A stretch of 64,000 nt of DNA from Marsupella aquatica (Eukaryota; Marchantiophyta): the NCBI GenBank assembly GCA_973895155.1, contig OZ316892.1:19592001-19656000 (forward strand). Direction: 5' to 3'. Position numbers and translations under genes: made by a program. Positions 35,778 through 50,100 of this stretch are shown here, piece by piece. The notes under the pieces were generated by a model that was not told the DNA's origin, did not search any database, and worked only from the letters and a program-made list of their open reading frames with translations. The number at the start of each line of letters is the position of its first letter. Within the stretch, counting starts at the first letter, position 1.

Positions 35778-36061
35778 TGTTAAGGATTGCTCTTAGTCTT
35801 GTGACTCAAAGGTTAGGACAATTAGATTAACCTCAGTTAGGGACTTAGCTGAGGTTAGGTTAGTCGTGTGTGACCTTGCATATACCAGGGCTAGTGTAAG
35901 CCGCTGGTATGTGGTGCTTGCTCATTGTAATGAAGCAACTTGAGGAAGAGAGACAACTTGTGTGTTCGACTACTCTGAAGTAAAGTTTGAGTGTTCGTAT
36001 GAACGTAGCCTTGGAGAATAGGTGAACCACATAATTATGGATTGTGTTGACTATGTAAGCA
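35778..36061 (+). mobile_element. Copia-like LTR with primer-binding site (remnant)
   Basis: It starts TGTTAAGG and ends GTAAGCA, the TG...CA form of an LTR. Directly after it, TGGTATGAGT at 36062 resembles the initiator-Met tRNA primer-binding site (TGGTATCAGA). Near its end AGGTGAACCACATAATTATG and GATTGTGTTG resemble the 3' part of plant Copia LTRs. No matching second LTR in the same orientation and no pol domains were found in the window. Confidence 0.5.
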
Positions 36062-37128
36062 TGGTATGAGTCATGATCGTATTGTATGAGTCATGATCGT
36101 ATTGTTGTGAAGGAAGACGCCATAGGTCAACAGGAGGTGGAATTTGAAAAAAAAATCTTCCCACTAAGAAGAAGGCTGCTGCAAATCAGAGTTTATTGTA
36201 GGATTGACAAAAGGCAACACGTCCTGATCAAAGTTGCTCTCAAGGCTGGTCCCTAGTAGGTGAAAAGGGCAACAAATAAAGAAGGTCATTTACTTTTATT
36301 TAGCTTTTGAGATTTTGGGACTGAGTAACAAAATTTTAGGCTACTCATGTCCAACACTTGATGCAAGAATTACAATGGAAATTATTTGTTTGTACTTAGT
36401 TTATACTGTTGTCCTGGGGAAAATGTTAAATTGTGCCCATGTTGTGGATACCTAAGATGGCAGGGTTGAAGCAAAAGATTGCATGTGGAAAAGAGAAACC
36501 ATGAGTTGCAGGTAGGAAAGAGATAGAGGAGGAAAGTTAGAAAAAAAGACCATAGTCATGAGTAATAAGGACAATGAGACCAAATAAAAAGTTGCACATA
36601 GGGGACCCAGAAAAGTTGAAGAAGAAGGAATGAGTTTTTCAAGTTCAAAGTGACACAAAGATTCTACTGGCCAAAATAGATTCCTAGTGAATTCATTCAC
36701 TCAAAATTGAAGCACATATGGACCTCCATGTTGTTTCTAAAGTACAATTTAACTGGCATAGCAAAAGTTAAGGACTTTCTCAGAAAGTTGAAATTGACAA
36801 GGATAAAATTGTGATTTACATTTTGCTTGGGGGTCTCACTATATGGGGACCTCCGGGGGGACCTCCCCATCAACTGCAACATTTTTAGGCCTCGGACACC
36901 CAAAAATGTAAGAAAAAAATTATTCATTAATCCATATAAAATTGGAATATTCCAAAAGTTGGATAAAAAAGATTCCATTGTTCTTATAAGTCTCAAAATT
37001 GATTTTAAAAGACCCTATTGTTCTTCTGCAAAAATTCTTAAGTCCTCCCTTAGAATCAATAAAACAACCCTATCCTTTGTCAAACGTGATATGTTATTTT
37101 TGTGGAAGTAAAACCCCCGAGCAATTTT

Positions 37129-37274
37129 GACTGAAATGTAACCTGGAAACGGTCTCCTTATTGTTTGCAGCCAGTTTCAATTACATTACCAAATGGGTGT
37201 CGTTCGTAGCTTGACGATTTGATGACCTTGAACATGAAGCGTCAAGATTTCATGCCACTACTCATGAACACCGT
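37129..37274 (-). repeat. Inverted repeat, right arm
   Basis: This is the partner of 33708-33848. Together they could be the ends of a 3.57-kb DNA element, or two copies of one small repeat in opposite orientation. No transposase was seen between them. Confidence 0.8.
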
Positions 37275-38650
37275 ACCAATGTTCTAAGTGTTAAATGAAC
37301 TCAAAAAAATTAAAATATTTGATCACCTTTGTCCTCATAAAATGAAGCAAATTATCTCAAAAAAGTCTCAAACTTTGTTAAGCAATAGATTCAATTACAG
37401 ACCATGCTGGAGAAATTTCATCTCAAATTGATTCTTCAATTAAATTGAAACATTTGCCAAATTTTCAAAATAAGTTTTATGCTGCAAATAGTTGACCCTG
37501 CCAAGTAAATTGTCAAAACGCCACACACATTTTGAAAATGCCTAAAATATTCATGAATTTTCTTAAGTGGGCTAATATCTGTGATATTTGAGCGATGGAT
37601 TGGCACAAATATATTTTATCATAGCTTCCAGCTCACTAGTCCAATTTGCTTGCTTTGAATTGAGCTGAAATTGTAGCCTCAAGACAATGAAGCTCCATTC
37701 TTCTCAAGGCAACATTGCTGAGCCATTTAGACAACATTTCACTTGAAGAACACCACAACCAGGACCGGACATTGGCAGCAGAGCATCCCCGGCCGTCAAT
37801 TGATGTTGGGTTTGCTATGCGCCAAGGACCCGCAATTGATAGCTGAGTGTTCTTGGATCTGTAGCGTGAGACAGCTGGGTGATCTCCTAGAGCTATCGGC
37901 TGTGTTGCAAAGTTAGATACAAAGTGATAAGGCAAAGGGTTGCCTTGCGAAGGAGACTTGCACAACATGGACTTCCCTGATGAGCACAATGAACCATTTG
38001 AATCTACTTGCACAACCTGTCTTATACTTCTTTTTCAGAGAAGGACATATAACATACATTTGAGAAGTCTTAATTATAAAGTGTCAACTCCGAGCTAGAC
38101 TTGGAGCCTAGGCTTCTAGAGTGAAGCCTCGAGACCGTAACTCCATGGCTCATCATGTGGATGGGAAAACTGATGAGTAAATATGATGTATGTCAAATGA
38201 TAATCATGCATGCTTTTTGTCATGATTTCTATTTGCTTTAAAAACTGGGTTCTATGGCCCCACCATAACATGTATGCATAGAAATAGAGATGTGCATTGA
38301 AAAAAGTATGGTATGTTATGTATGATTATTAAAATGATGACATTCACGATGGTTTTTTTTCATTCAAAGACTGTGAGTAAGGTATATATATTTTGGTAAT
38401 ATTTTTATTGTCCTCCTCTCTATTCTCGTTCAAAGAACAGGTAGTCGGGGCTAGTAATAGAAGCTCTTGAATGGACTTCGCTTGTATCCTACAAGACATT
38501 TTGTCATGCAATAACTTTAAGTTGCATTGAACTGAAGGAGTTGGATTCTCGTAGTTATCATGGTCACTCTGCATATAACCCCTTACACTTCCATTTCGTG
38601 ACATTGCAAGTGTTGAGTAAATATTCCACAACACAACATCTAGGAATCAA

Positions 38651-38971
38651 TTTACAATCCAACAATCAACAACATTTGACATAGGGATAAGTGGTTCACC
38701 CTGTCTAGCCTATGTTCACTATAGAGAGAATGATCACTATGCATAGTCCTAGTACATCCGCCATTAATAGCACTGTAAGTTCAGAAGCTGCTCTATAACA
38801 AATCCTCTTTGTTCATTCTAACTCCCTCACTCCTAGAACTGATATCTAAGTATGAGCACAATTAAGTGCTCTCACAAGGGTATACCCCCTCTCCCCTAGT
38901 CTAACCTTACCCTTGTGAATCAGCTGAATTCTAGTTAACCTAACCAGGCACTAGAGTTAAGTATACTAACA
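38651..38971 (-). mobile_element. Copia-like LTR remnant, minus strand
   Basis: Read on the minus strand from 38971 it begins TGTTAGTATACTTAAC and contains AGGGTGAACCACTTATCCCT near its end, echoing the GGTGAACCAC phrase of the LTR at 35778. No primer-binding site or internal domain is recognisable, and the left limit is a guess. Confidence 0.3.
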
Positions 38972-40953
38972 ATAAAGTTCTGGAAATATTGTGACAGTGT
39001 AAGGTTGATGTGACCATCTGAGTACCCATATCAAACATGTGTCCACCTAAGCTCCCACTTCAATATTGCTAGAATTTACTTTGCAGTTTTTGCTAGCCAT
39101 ATACTCAACACAACTTTTTGTTTTCTTCTATGTAAGTTAGAACTCATGGGTTAGCTCTCATGATATCTATTGCAAAAAACTATTTGTGGAAATTTTCCAG
39201 TATTTCTCATTATTTTGTGTTTTTTTTTGTCACTACCTCATTACAGTAGTTATCCTTGATTCTCAGGAAGTCAATGGCTTCAATGAGAATTCTGTCACGG
39301 CTCAACTTGCTTAGGACCTCTTTGATCATCAGCCACAATATATTTGCATTCTAAACTTAGCATGGATCCAATGTTAAAAGTAGCCAAGCATGGGTCCTTT
39401 CATAAACTTATATTTGAGCATATCCCCGCCGCTAGAACTGGCTGAGCATGTGTCATGGAGCTTGGGTTTGCTGTGAATATTAGATGAGCACTTATCACCA
39501 AGCATGGGTCTCCTATGTAAATTAGCCAAGCATGGGTCCAATGCCAAATTATCTGAGAAATTATCCAAACATTGGTCAAGGAACCATTTGTTTGTGGTTC
39601 AAACTTGAGACCCGCTTTACTCTATTGTTTTGCCAGGTAAGGGTCCTCTAGTAGACAAATGGAAAATTTGGGCAAGTCTTACAAAGTCCCAAATTCCATT
39701 GGAGCCATTGGCAGGTTTTACTCATTATACAGAATTCTCATTTGGTATGAAAAATAAAGTAGATTCCAATTACTCTTCTCCCAAATAGATGAAGCTAATC
39801 AAAAAAATAAAAATAAAAGAGAATGAAGCCATAGGAGGTAAATTCTCCAGTACAATAAATTTAGATATCTAGAATGTGCTTGTGAATAGGGATATTAATC
39901 ATGGGTATACGGGAAGCCCTTGTTGTGTGGATAGTAAGCAGGGGTGGGTCGGCTAGTGACCAAAATTAGGGAGCTGGTGACCCATCCAGGCATCCAGCCC
40001 TTGAGAGCTGCGTGTACGTTACACTTCTCCAGTCACACGATTCAGACCAAGAAGATGGTCTTCCTCCAGATGTGTGTGTTTTCCCAATTCCATGTTTCTT
40101 GAGTTCATGACCCGAAGAACCGAAGAAGTGTGTTAGTTCAAATCTAGAACCAAACAATCTAACAAGAATATTCCAATATTGGTCTCATCCAAGCGTCCAA
40201 TCCCAAGATCGACGGTCAAAGCTTTAACGGAGACCAGCCTAATAACTCAGCCTGAGGGGTCGGTAGCCGGTTCGGCGCCCATTACTTGTGTGAGGAAGTA
40301 GCACATTAGGGAACACCGACGGACCAATCATAGGCTCCCCAAGATCGAAGCGGAAGCGTCCAGCCGTCGACTCTCGGGATCTACGGCTGAGGAGCGACGA
40401 GAGAGGGGAGTACGCGAGGAGTGAAAGCGAATGTCGATAGTCGCCATGTACTGTAGGAGATACAATGTGGCGTGCGAATTGGACAGAGAGCGAGAGTTTT
40501 TACAAACGCGAGCGAAACGGGCCAATGGGCAGCCGCGGAGGTACAGCACACGGATCGCCACGGTGGAGTTCAGGCGGCCTGAAGGAGACGGCCCTGGTGC
40601 TTCGTCTCTCTCTCCTCGCTCTCTAGTAAAGCTTGTGCTGAAAGCACACTTCCAGCCTACCGCGGCGCGACACGCGTCCTCGCCGAGGCTGCACGGATGC
40701 TATGTGATAACCGTCCGAGTCTCTCGGTTCGGAACGCCAATCGAGCTTTTGCGCTTTTGAGGAGACATTGTCCCCAAATCTGGTCATTGCCTTTTGTTCT
40801 TCGCGTCGTCGTTGTTGAGTTTCGATCGCGCCGACCTTCCCTCTTATTAAGCTCCTCCTTCGCTCCAGACGTTCGTTCTTTGCTGCTTTTTCGCACTTCG
40901 GCGACGATTTGTTTTTGTTTAGAGCTCCGCTCCAGTTCTCGTAGTGCGAAGCG

Positions 40954-42743
<1,790 letters not shown>

Positions 42744-45010
42744 GAAGTAGCCTTCTGTGAGGTTCTCAGAAAGTAGAGTTGGTTCGCAAATTTTGTATAT
42801 ACATTATTCTAGACTACTTATCATAATGACACAATGGGTAGCTATGAATGAGCCCAGGGAGGCGTTATTTTCAATTGCACTACGTGCCTGAAAACAATAA
42901 GTGCTACGGGAAACTGACATTTTCTCCTGAAAATGTCTTGAACTTCTTTGGGTGGTTTATGTAACCTAGCTTTTGCGGTGTAGTGTAAAAAACTGAATGC
43001 CGGATTGATGTTTATCGGTGATTTCCTCGTTTTGTGATAATTATACTGTAATATGTGGGTGTACCTATTTTGAATGCAAGTGAAACTTTTGGGTTGGAGT
43101 GCATATACTATACTGCTATCAAGCTTTCAAAGTAGGAGTCAGTCGGAACGTAGTTGTTTGTGTGATGATAGGAACAAGTTGCACTCCAATCCTTAAACGA
43201 GCCTGGTGAGGTAACCATCAATTTGCGGGCTGGAAACGAATCGATAGTTCTTTAGGAAAACAGCTGGACAAATACGAATAAATAAATTCGTTTTGTGTCA
43301 GCCAAGTTTCTGAAATAGTTCATAATTGCCTAGAAAAGCTTCCCTTCTTCTAAATATTAGATTCGGTAGAAAGTTCTACGAGTAGGTAGGTAGACTTTTA
43401 ATAACATCATTTCGATAATAATAGACAAGGGAACAAACCTAACGTGAAAAATCTTAAACCAGATCTTCAACTGCAAAGTATTTGCCTCATGTAAACTTAA
43501 AGCTACCTTACCCAAAATACAAGTAATTTTTACCCTTCATGACGTAAAGCGATAAATCTTCATTTAAACTGATTATTTTGAGAATGAAGAATGATTCTAA
43601 ACCTCCGTACAACCATGGCGCACTTTCTCTAGAAGCCAAACGAGTCCCCATCATTGCACAATAACTTATCTAGGTCATTGTTACACTTTATTTTGACTAT
43701 CAGTATAACCATAGGCAATCAGCATGATCACCGGATTGATAATCCTAGTAGGTGAAGAATTACTTCCACGGGGTCATTACCTCACCCAGCTTTAGACCGT
43801 ATACCCGATGCAAACGCTGTCCCGACTGCAGTGCCGGAGGACAAGAGTGGAACACAGCTAGAATTTGCGCGTTACAGCACTTGACTTCCCCTTGGCGCAG
43901 CGTAATATTGTACGAATAAATTAAACTTCGGTTCCAACTTGCTCCAAAGTTTACCTTTTTGACAATATGCTGTGGAAAGCCTGGTTTTCGCTGAAATGTC
44001 ATTAACAATTGCTTTGGCTACGTGTGAAAACTACATGAAAACCTTTCTGGATGAGAAAAATTTAAATGTCCGCATGCGACAGTTTCATCGAATTGGCCAC
44101 CGACCATGGTCTGAGAGAAATGGCCATCCGCGACGGTCTGATGGCAATTTAGAACATATTTTCGCCATCAACATTCAGGGCATACGATTCTGCACTAGAG
44201 AATTGCTGCTTGTGGCAATTGCAACACAAAGATCCCTACTATGTGCGGCTCCCACATTTAGCTTACAAAGTAAATTGTTTCTTTAAGACGAAGCCCCCGC
44301 CCAAGGCAGAGTCGCACAGCTGGCTCGCTGCCTTGGAAACCCCTCCTCATTTTAACTGCAAAAGCTAAAGGAAGCGCAAGAACCACTTCGAAGCGCCGAC
44401 AACAAGTACCACAGAAAAAGCTGAGCCAGACGAAATAGTCACACAGAGACAAAGTAAAAGGGGACTGGTATGATTGTGCACTCAACCCGATCACTTCATT
44501 TAGCATTTGATAAACTTGACTACTTCAAAAACACAGTAATGGCCTTGGAGTTCGGCACTACACAACTATTAGTACTGGAGAATGTAACTTTCCGATCGCA
44601 ACGAGTGCTGACTTGAAGCGTGCTTGCTGGACATACAAATCCAGCAATGCGATGGAGAGACGCACAAAATTAAAGGAAAGTGTTAAACAAAAGTTACGAA
44701 TTGTGGAAGCTATGGCTATGAATTGATCATTTGTTAGTCAGTTCCTCATATTGTATTCTTTCTTGTTTGGGACATGTCGCGAGGATTTCAGATATCCTTT
44801 CCACTCCAATAAACCTTTCAGACAGGAACTGATACTTCTCCCATGCGCAATTCCAAATAACTAAAAAAAAACCAAGTTCAAGAAGAAGCCACACAGATAT
44901 CCAGACAGGTTGTAAGCATTACAGGTAGGTTGGGTTTACAACATCTTTAGCACATCAAAGAATTATATCTGCCCCATGAGTAGATCAAAGTACAATAGAA
45001 ACAGTAAGGG
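42744..45010. other. Intergenic, 2.3 kb, no gene seen
   Basis: This covers the 3' UTR region of H3.3 (to about 43100) and the 3' flank of SRP72. Open frames of 82-104 codons on both strands at 43760-44290 overlap each other and have no recognisable domain. No repeat was seen. Confidence 0.4.
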
Positions 45011-48000
45011 CTACCTGCGACCCTTTTTCTTGTTCTTTAGGTTGCTACCAGAGGCCTTGGGAGGTTCTGTTGGTGCAGCAGACTTTGCACTAGATGCTGA
45101 GCTGCTTCCTGGTTTCGATGGCCCTGAAGATACATTAGAAGGACCATTCACAGGAATATCACCAGACTTGTCTCTTGATATTGAACCTTGAGCCCCTCTA
45201 ATTTGCTGTTGTTGTGCTCTCTTGTCCTTTTTCTTGGGCCTAAAGCTGGACCTCTCTCGTTTAGGGAGCCACCTTTCTGGATCTGGAGGTGGTCCAGGGT
45301 TGGCTGGGTCGAAGTTCTTTGGATACAGAGGTTTCTTCTTTCTTTTCTTCTTCGGTTTGATCTTGTCAACCCTGTCATCTCCAGCCTTCAATTCCTCATC
45401 TGTACCTCGCACACGTTTTGACGTTGGTGCAGCTCGCTCCAGGGCTTCGACATCAATATTTCTAAGACCTGGTAAAGGTGGGAGCTCTTTCTCATACAGC
45501 TCTGCCTTAGCTGGGTCTGAAAGAGCAGTGCTACGAACAAGTCCATTCAGTGCCTCTGCTCGCACAGCAGGTGATGAACTTTTTGTCAATCGCTGGAACA
45601 GCTTCGCAGCAGCTTCTAGCTTACTGTGTTTCAACTTGAATGCCGCTGCTTCTTGAATCACTTCTTCTAAAGTGGTGTTATCACGTCCCATATGATTATC
45701 CCACCAATTAACAGCTGAATCTAGAATTGCCTCTGCTCTTTCCACATCCCCTGCACGTTCTCTCAAGGCCACAAGCGTTGCTACCATTCCTGGCCTATGC
45801 TGCAAGTCGGTAATCCTTTCAAGGGACTCTGCCGCGCGGGCAAAGTTCCCCGACGATATAGAGACCTGAGCCCGTACCAAATACGCTTGTGTGGAGTTAT
45901 TTGGATGCTGGGCTGCAAACTGCTCCAGTACATCTTCTGCCCGTGCCGATTTACCCTCTTTCAAAGCCAAAGAGGCGGCCAATATGGGTGCCTCACTGCC
46001 GGGGAAGGAATCTAAAAGTGATGGAAGTAGATCTCGTGCCTAAGAGATACAAGGAATCCGTTAGAGAAGTTAAGAAGTTAAGGAAATCAAGATAGAAACT
46101 GAAAAGGTATTAGGACAAGTTCTCACCTGGTCAAGTTTATTGGAGTGCAGGAGCAGCAAAAAGCGGTTGAAACTGATCACCTCCTTCTGTCTTGCAGATA
46201 ACCTCTGCTCCAGTTTTTCTGTAAATTGTACCCTTTGTCCTCCAGTTTTCTTCTCGAACATCTTGTCAAATTTTTTTAGGGCATCGAACAGATCGCGTGC
46301 GCCTCTTAGGGCAATAAGATTATTTGACGCGACTGCCATGGAGGACTCGTCAGTAGGTTTCTTCTTTATAAGAGCATTGTAGCCTTCCAGCGCCTCTGCA
46401 GATTTGCCTGCGATCTGTGTGGAACGAACAGAATTTCTGTATCAGCAAATTTTGCCAAAGATTGTGTGCTTTTCACTATCCACCATCAATCTGTTGCGTA
46501 CAGAGAATGCTCTGTAGGAAAATCACAACTAAGATCCAACCCGTCCACGAAGCTCGTTCAATTGTAGCAAGGATTCCCGTAAAGCCTTGCCCAATGAAAG
46601 AATGAAACGCTATTCTACTGTGTCAAGAGATCTACATTCTATGAGGTGGACCATAATATTGAACTGCAGGCTCGTAGGTCTGATTGACAGAAACACGTGC
46701 TGGAATACTGCTCTTCGAGATCTCTACGTAACCCTCATTATCATATGTACGAGTACATACAACCGCTTGAAAAATTACCTGGTGTACGTATGATAATTGA
46801 ACCGATATGGGAGCAAGTTCGTCTTCAATCTCCTCCTCGGGAAAATCTTCGTCGATTAATGACTCTTGTCCAATTCTGATGAACAAGGAGGCCCAGACTC
46901 AATGAAAGATATTTGTGATAGAATCTTCTCTGCTTAACCCTTAAGGGTTCGACCCAGATTGTGAATGGAAGAAATTTATTCTTTGCAGATTCTTGCACCG
47001 TACCCAAGCGGGAAACAGTGAAAATACTACTTTCAACGCTGGAAATGACTGATCACGTACGAAATAGTGGCATGAAAGAGTCAGAAGAGGTACCGGCGTG
47101 CGAGGAGTAAATGCTCTTCGGCTTTACTCAATTCCCCTCTTTCGATCAAAGCACACCCGGCATTGTATGCAAGATTGAAATTGTTCCTGGCAGATACTTT
47201 CATGAAGTCCATGACGGCTTGAACTTCTCCAGACCGTCCTCCAGAAACATAAGCTGCGATAATATTACTTTTCACCTCGTCGGAATCTACTTTGTGGTTC
47301 TTCAGCAGCTCCGTATAGGTGTTTATACAAGAACTGAAATCTCCCAACTTGAATAGAATCTGTGCTTCAAGCTGCAAAACCTTCGCATCTCTTTGGTCGG
47401 TTGGCAAGGAGGCCAAAGCTTCCTGCCCACGGTTGCGCTTGTAAAGGCAGTAGGCCTGTTCACGAAAACACAAACAATTCCAAATCAGCAAAACCAAATT
47501 CAAATAAGCAAGAATGTAGAGCCGAGCAGTCATTGGCAAGATGCACTAGGTGCTGAGATCCTCCTCGAGTGCATGTTCTGGAGAAAGTTTTAGAAACCCC
47601 TCACTCTTCTCTTTGCTCCATCTCGTGAGACTTTATTCATGCAATGAGAGGGACACACATATTCAGAGGATGAGATCGACGGGACCCGATAGAAGGGGTT
47701 TATGCTGGAACCCTAAAAACCAACTCACCTTTTGGAAAGCGAGGTCGATACCCGGAGCAGAATCAATGACAACCACTGCTTGATCATACTCATCCAGCTC
47801 AATGTAGGCCAACACCTTGCACTCAATGGCATCCTTGTCTCCGGGTGACAATTTCAAAACTGAATTCAACAACAACACAAAATATCAATCATTTACTCTC
47901 CAGAAGGCTGGCCTCCCTCCAACACAAACAAAGGCACCAAACAAAATGAGGCTGATGAGGAGGTTTTTACTTTGGTCGGCGACTTTGATTATTTGTTTGA

Positions 48001-48184
48001 AGTCTTCGGCTTTGACATGCTTTTCCAATGCCTTAAACAACTCATCGATCGAGGGGCCTGCAGGAGAAGACGCAGGGGCACCAGCTGCCGTCTTCTCCGC
48101 ACCACTGCTTTTTCCGCCAGACTGCTGCTTCTGTGGTGCTGGCGACGCCGCACCCTTCGCTTTTCCCTGCGCTTTCGGAGCCAT
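45011..48184 (-). CDS. SRP72: Signal recognition particle 72-kDa subunit
   Basis: Exons: 48184-47971, 47859-47729, 47455-47094, 46875-46779, 46414-46127 and 46039-45011; phases agree throughout, giving 706 residues. SRP72 pairs with SRP68 on the 7S RNA of the cytosolic signal recognition particle, which delivers nascent secretory chains to the ER. After an Ala/Lys-rich start, TPR-type helices run through most of the protein (SIDELFKALEKHVKAEDFKQ, AFQKAYCLYKRNRGQEAL, FNLAYNAGCALIERGELSKA, AEDVLEQFAAQHPNN). The conserved RNA-binding segment lies at residues about 594-630: KKKRKKKPLYPKNFDPANPG, then PDPERWLPKRER. The tail is Ser/Pro-rich and ends with NKKKGRR. The length is slightly above the usual 650-680. 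The start ATG is at 48184; a CT repeat sits about 225 bp upstream. Confidence 0.95.
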
Positions 48185-48410
48185 TGCTCCCCAAAATCAC
48201 TCCCTCGACATGTACCGTCAATCTAGTTCGGCTCTGTCAACACAACTCATCACATCCAAATCGCTCTAAAAATGCACAAAGTCACTTCTCCAAAATTATT
48301 TGCCGTAATCCGCAAACGCAAAGAGCACTAGAAATGGAAAGCAAAATCTGAATGATCAGATATGGTTTCGGAAAAACAGTCCTCACTATCAACACCGGCC
48401 TTCGTTCCTT

Positions 48411-48437
48411 CCTCTCTCTCTCTCTCTCTCTCTCTCT
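48411..48437. repeat. CT microsatellite
   Basis: An uninterrupted run of about 13 CT units lies upstream of SRP72. CT/GAGA tracts are common near plant transcription starts, so it may be part of the core promoter. Confidence 0.9.
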
Positions 48438-48589
48438 GTGCGCGAAACCCAATTTTTGCGAATGTACACACTCTCGACTAACCAGCGAGTGCCGACCCTA
48501 GACCCGACCTGCGCTAGTACCTATTGGTTAGGGGCTTGCTACGTTTGGTCCCTGGCCTCTTCCGGGCCTGATGGAGAATCTGGAAGAAT

Positions 48590-49640
48590 CACACCTTTTA
48601 TACTTACAGTCATTGACACCCTTCTCGTTTCCAACGTACGTTTACACTTACAAGTCCTTGACACCCTTCTCGTTTCCAACGTACGTTTACACTTACAAGT
48701 CCTTGACACCCTTCTCGTTTCCAAAGTGAACCATCAACCTCCATGCTCTGTGACACATTTTACACTTACAGACATTATTTGACACTCTTCTCGTTTCCAA
48801 AGTGAACCATCAACCTCCATGCTCTGTGACACATTTTACACTTGCAGACATTATTTGACACCCTTCTCGTTTCCAAAGTGAATCATGTGATTGTGAACCA
48901 TCGACCTCCATGCCCTGTGACAAATTTTACACTTACAGACATTGACACCCTTTTTTGTTTCCAAAGTGAATCATGTGATTGTGAACCATGAACCGTGCCC
49001 TGTGAAATATTTTATGCTTACAGACATTGACACCCTTCTCGTTTCCAAAGTGAACCATGCAACTGTGAACCATCACCCTCCATGCCCTGTGACATTTTAC
49101 ACTTACAGACATTGACACCCTTCTCGTTTCCAAAGTGAACCATACTATTGTGAACCATCGACCTCCATGCCCTGTGACACCTTTTACACTTACAGTCACT
49201 GATACCCTTCTCTTTTCCAGAGTCAACCATGCCATTGTGAACCATCAACCTCCACCTTTTACACTTACACATGGACAGTTTTCTAATTTCCAAAATGAAC
49301 CATGCAATTGTGAACCATCAACCTCCATGCCCTGTGACACCTTTTACACTTACACATGGACAGTTTTCTAATTTCCAAAGTGAACCATGCAATTGTGAAC
49401 CATCAACCTCCATGCTTGTAATACCTTTTACACTTACAGTCATTGATTCTCTTCTCTTTTCCAAAGTGAGCCATCAACCTCCATGCCCTGTGACACATTA
49501 AACACTTACAGACATTGACACCCTTCTAGTTTTCAAAGTGAACCATGCAATTTTGAACCATCAACCTCTATGCCTTGTAACACCTTTTACACTTACAGTC
49601 ATTGACATTCTTCTTGTTTCCATAAACATTTCAACAGCAG
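48590..49640. repeat. Minisatellite array of 45-bp and roughly 85-110-bp units
   Basis: The array begins with three 45-bp units (GTACGTTTACACTTACAAGT then CCTTGACACCCTTCTCGTTTCC, split here). It passes into about ten longer units: ACACTTACAGACATTGACAC, CCTTCTCGTTTCCAAAGTGA, ACCATGCAATTGTGAACCAT, CAACCTCCATGCCCTGTGAC. Units vary in length by internal loss. Diverged traces continue to about 49760. Frames remain open on both strands, but this is repeat, not gene. Confidence 0.92.
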
Positions 49641-49914
49641 CATGGGAGAATGTGGGAGACTTACTTTCTTGGGAACCATGTAACCCCTATGGACTGTGAT
49701 GCCTTTCACACCTACAGTGGTTGACACCCTTCCAGTTTCCAAAAACATTTCAACAATAAACTTTGACCGCACTTGATATCCAAAGGGTTCTTGGGATAGA
49801 TCCAAACTACTTGGAAATACCTTTAGAGCCTATTTCTAGTTTTCACAGAATTGGGATGGTTGAGTTTCTATAGTCAGATTATTGACTGTCCACACTCCAC
49901 ACTGCCAAAAGTTT

Positions 49915-50100
49915 TTGGTCCCCTAACTTTGACATTCAATATATCCATGGGTATCCAATTTGGGTTTGCTGGAAACTGCACCTTTTTGATCCCCTAACTT
50001 TGACATTCAATATGTCAATGGGTGTCCAATTTGGGTGATCCCCTAACTTTGACATTCAATATGTTGATGGGTATCCAATTTGGGTTTGTTGAAAACTGCT
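49915..50100. repeat. Triplicated phrase
   Basis: CCCTAACTTTGACATTCAAT followed by AT(A/G)T and GGGT(A/G)TCCAATTTGGGT occurs three times head to tail, with spacers of different length. No function seen. Confidence 0.85.

Larger units (their letters stand above)
31012..40953. other. Ten kilobases of repeat-rich DNA without a supported gene
   Basis: Separate entries list a minisatellite (32188-32800), an inverted repeat pair (33708-33848 with 37129-37274) and two Copia-like LTR remnants (35778-36061, 38651-38971). A run of 15 C lies at 33036-33050. The longest open frames (for example 35130-35606 and 37636-38013) have no recognisable domain. From about 40230 the GC content rises and becomes CpG-rich; this is the likely promoter and leader of the histone H3.3 gene, with a CCAAT box at 40324-40328. 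Confidence 0.45.

Noticed and set aside
37636-38013. 125-codon minus-strand frame near the Copia-like LTRs
   Set aside because: I looked for Copia RNase H or integrase motifs and found none.
48438-49501. Open frames over the 48.6-49.6 kb array
   Set aside because: They consist only of repeated array units and have no independent coding signal.
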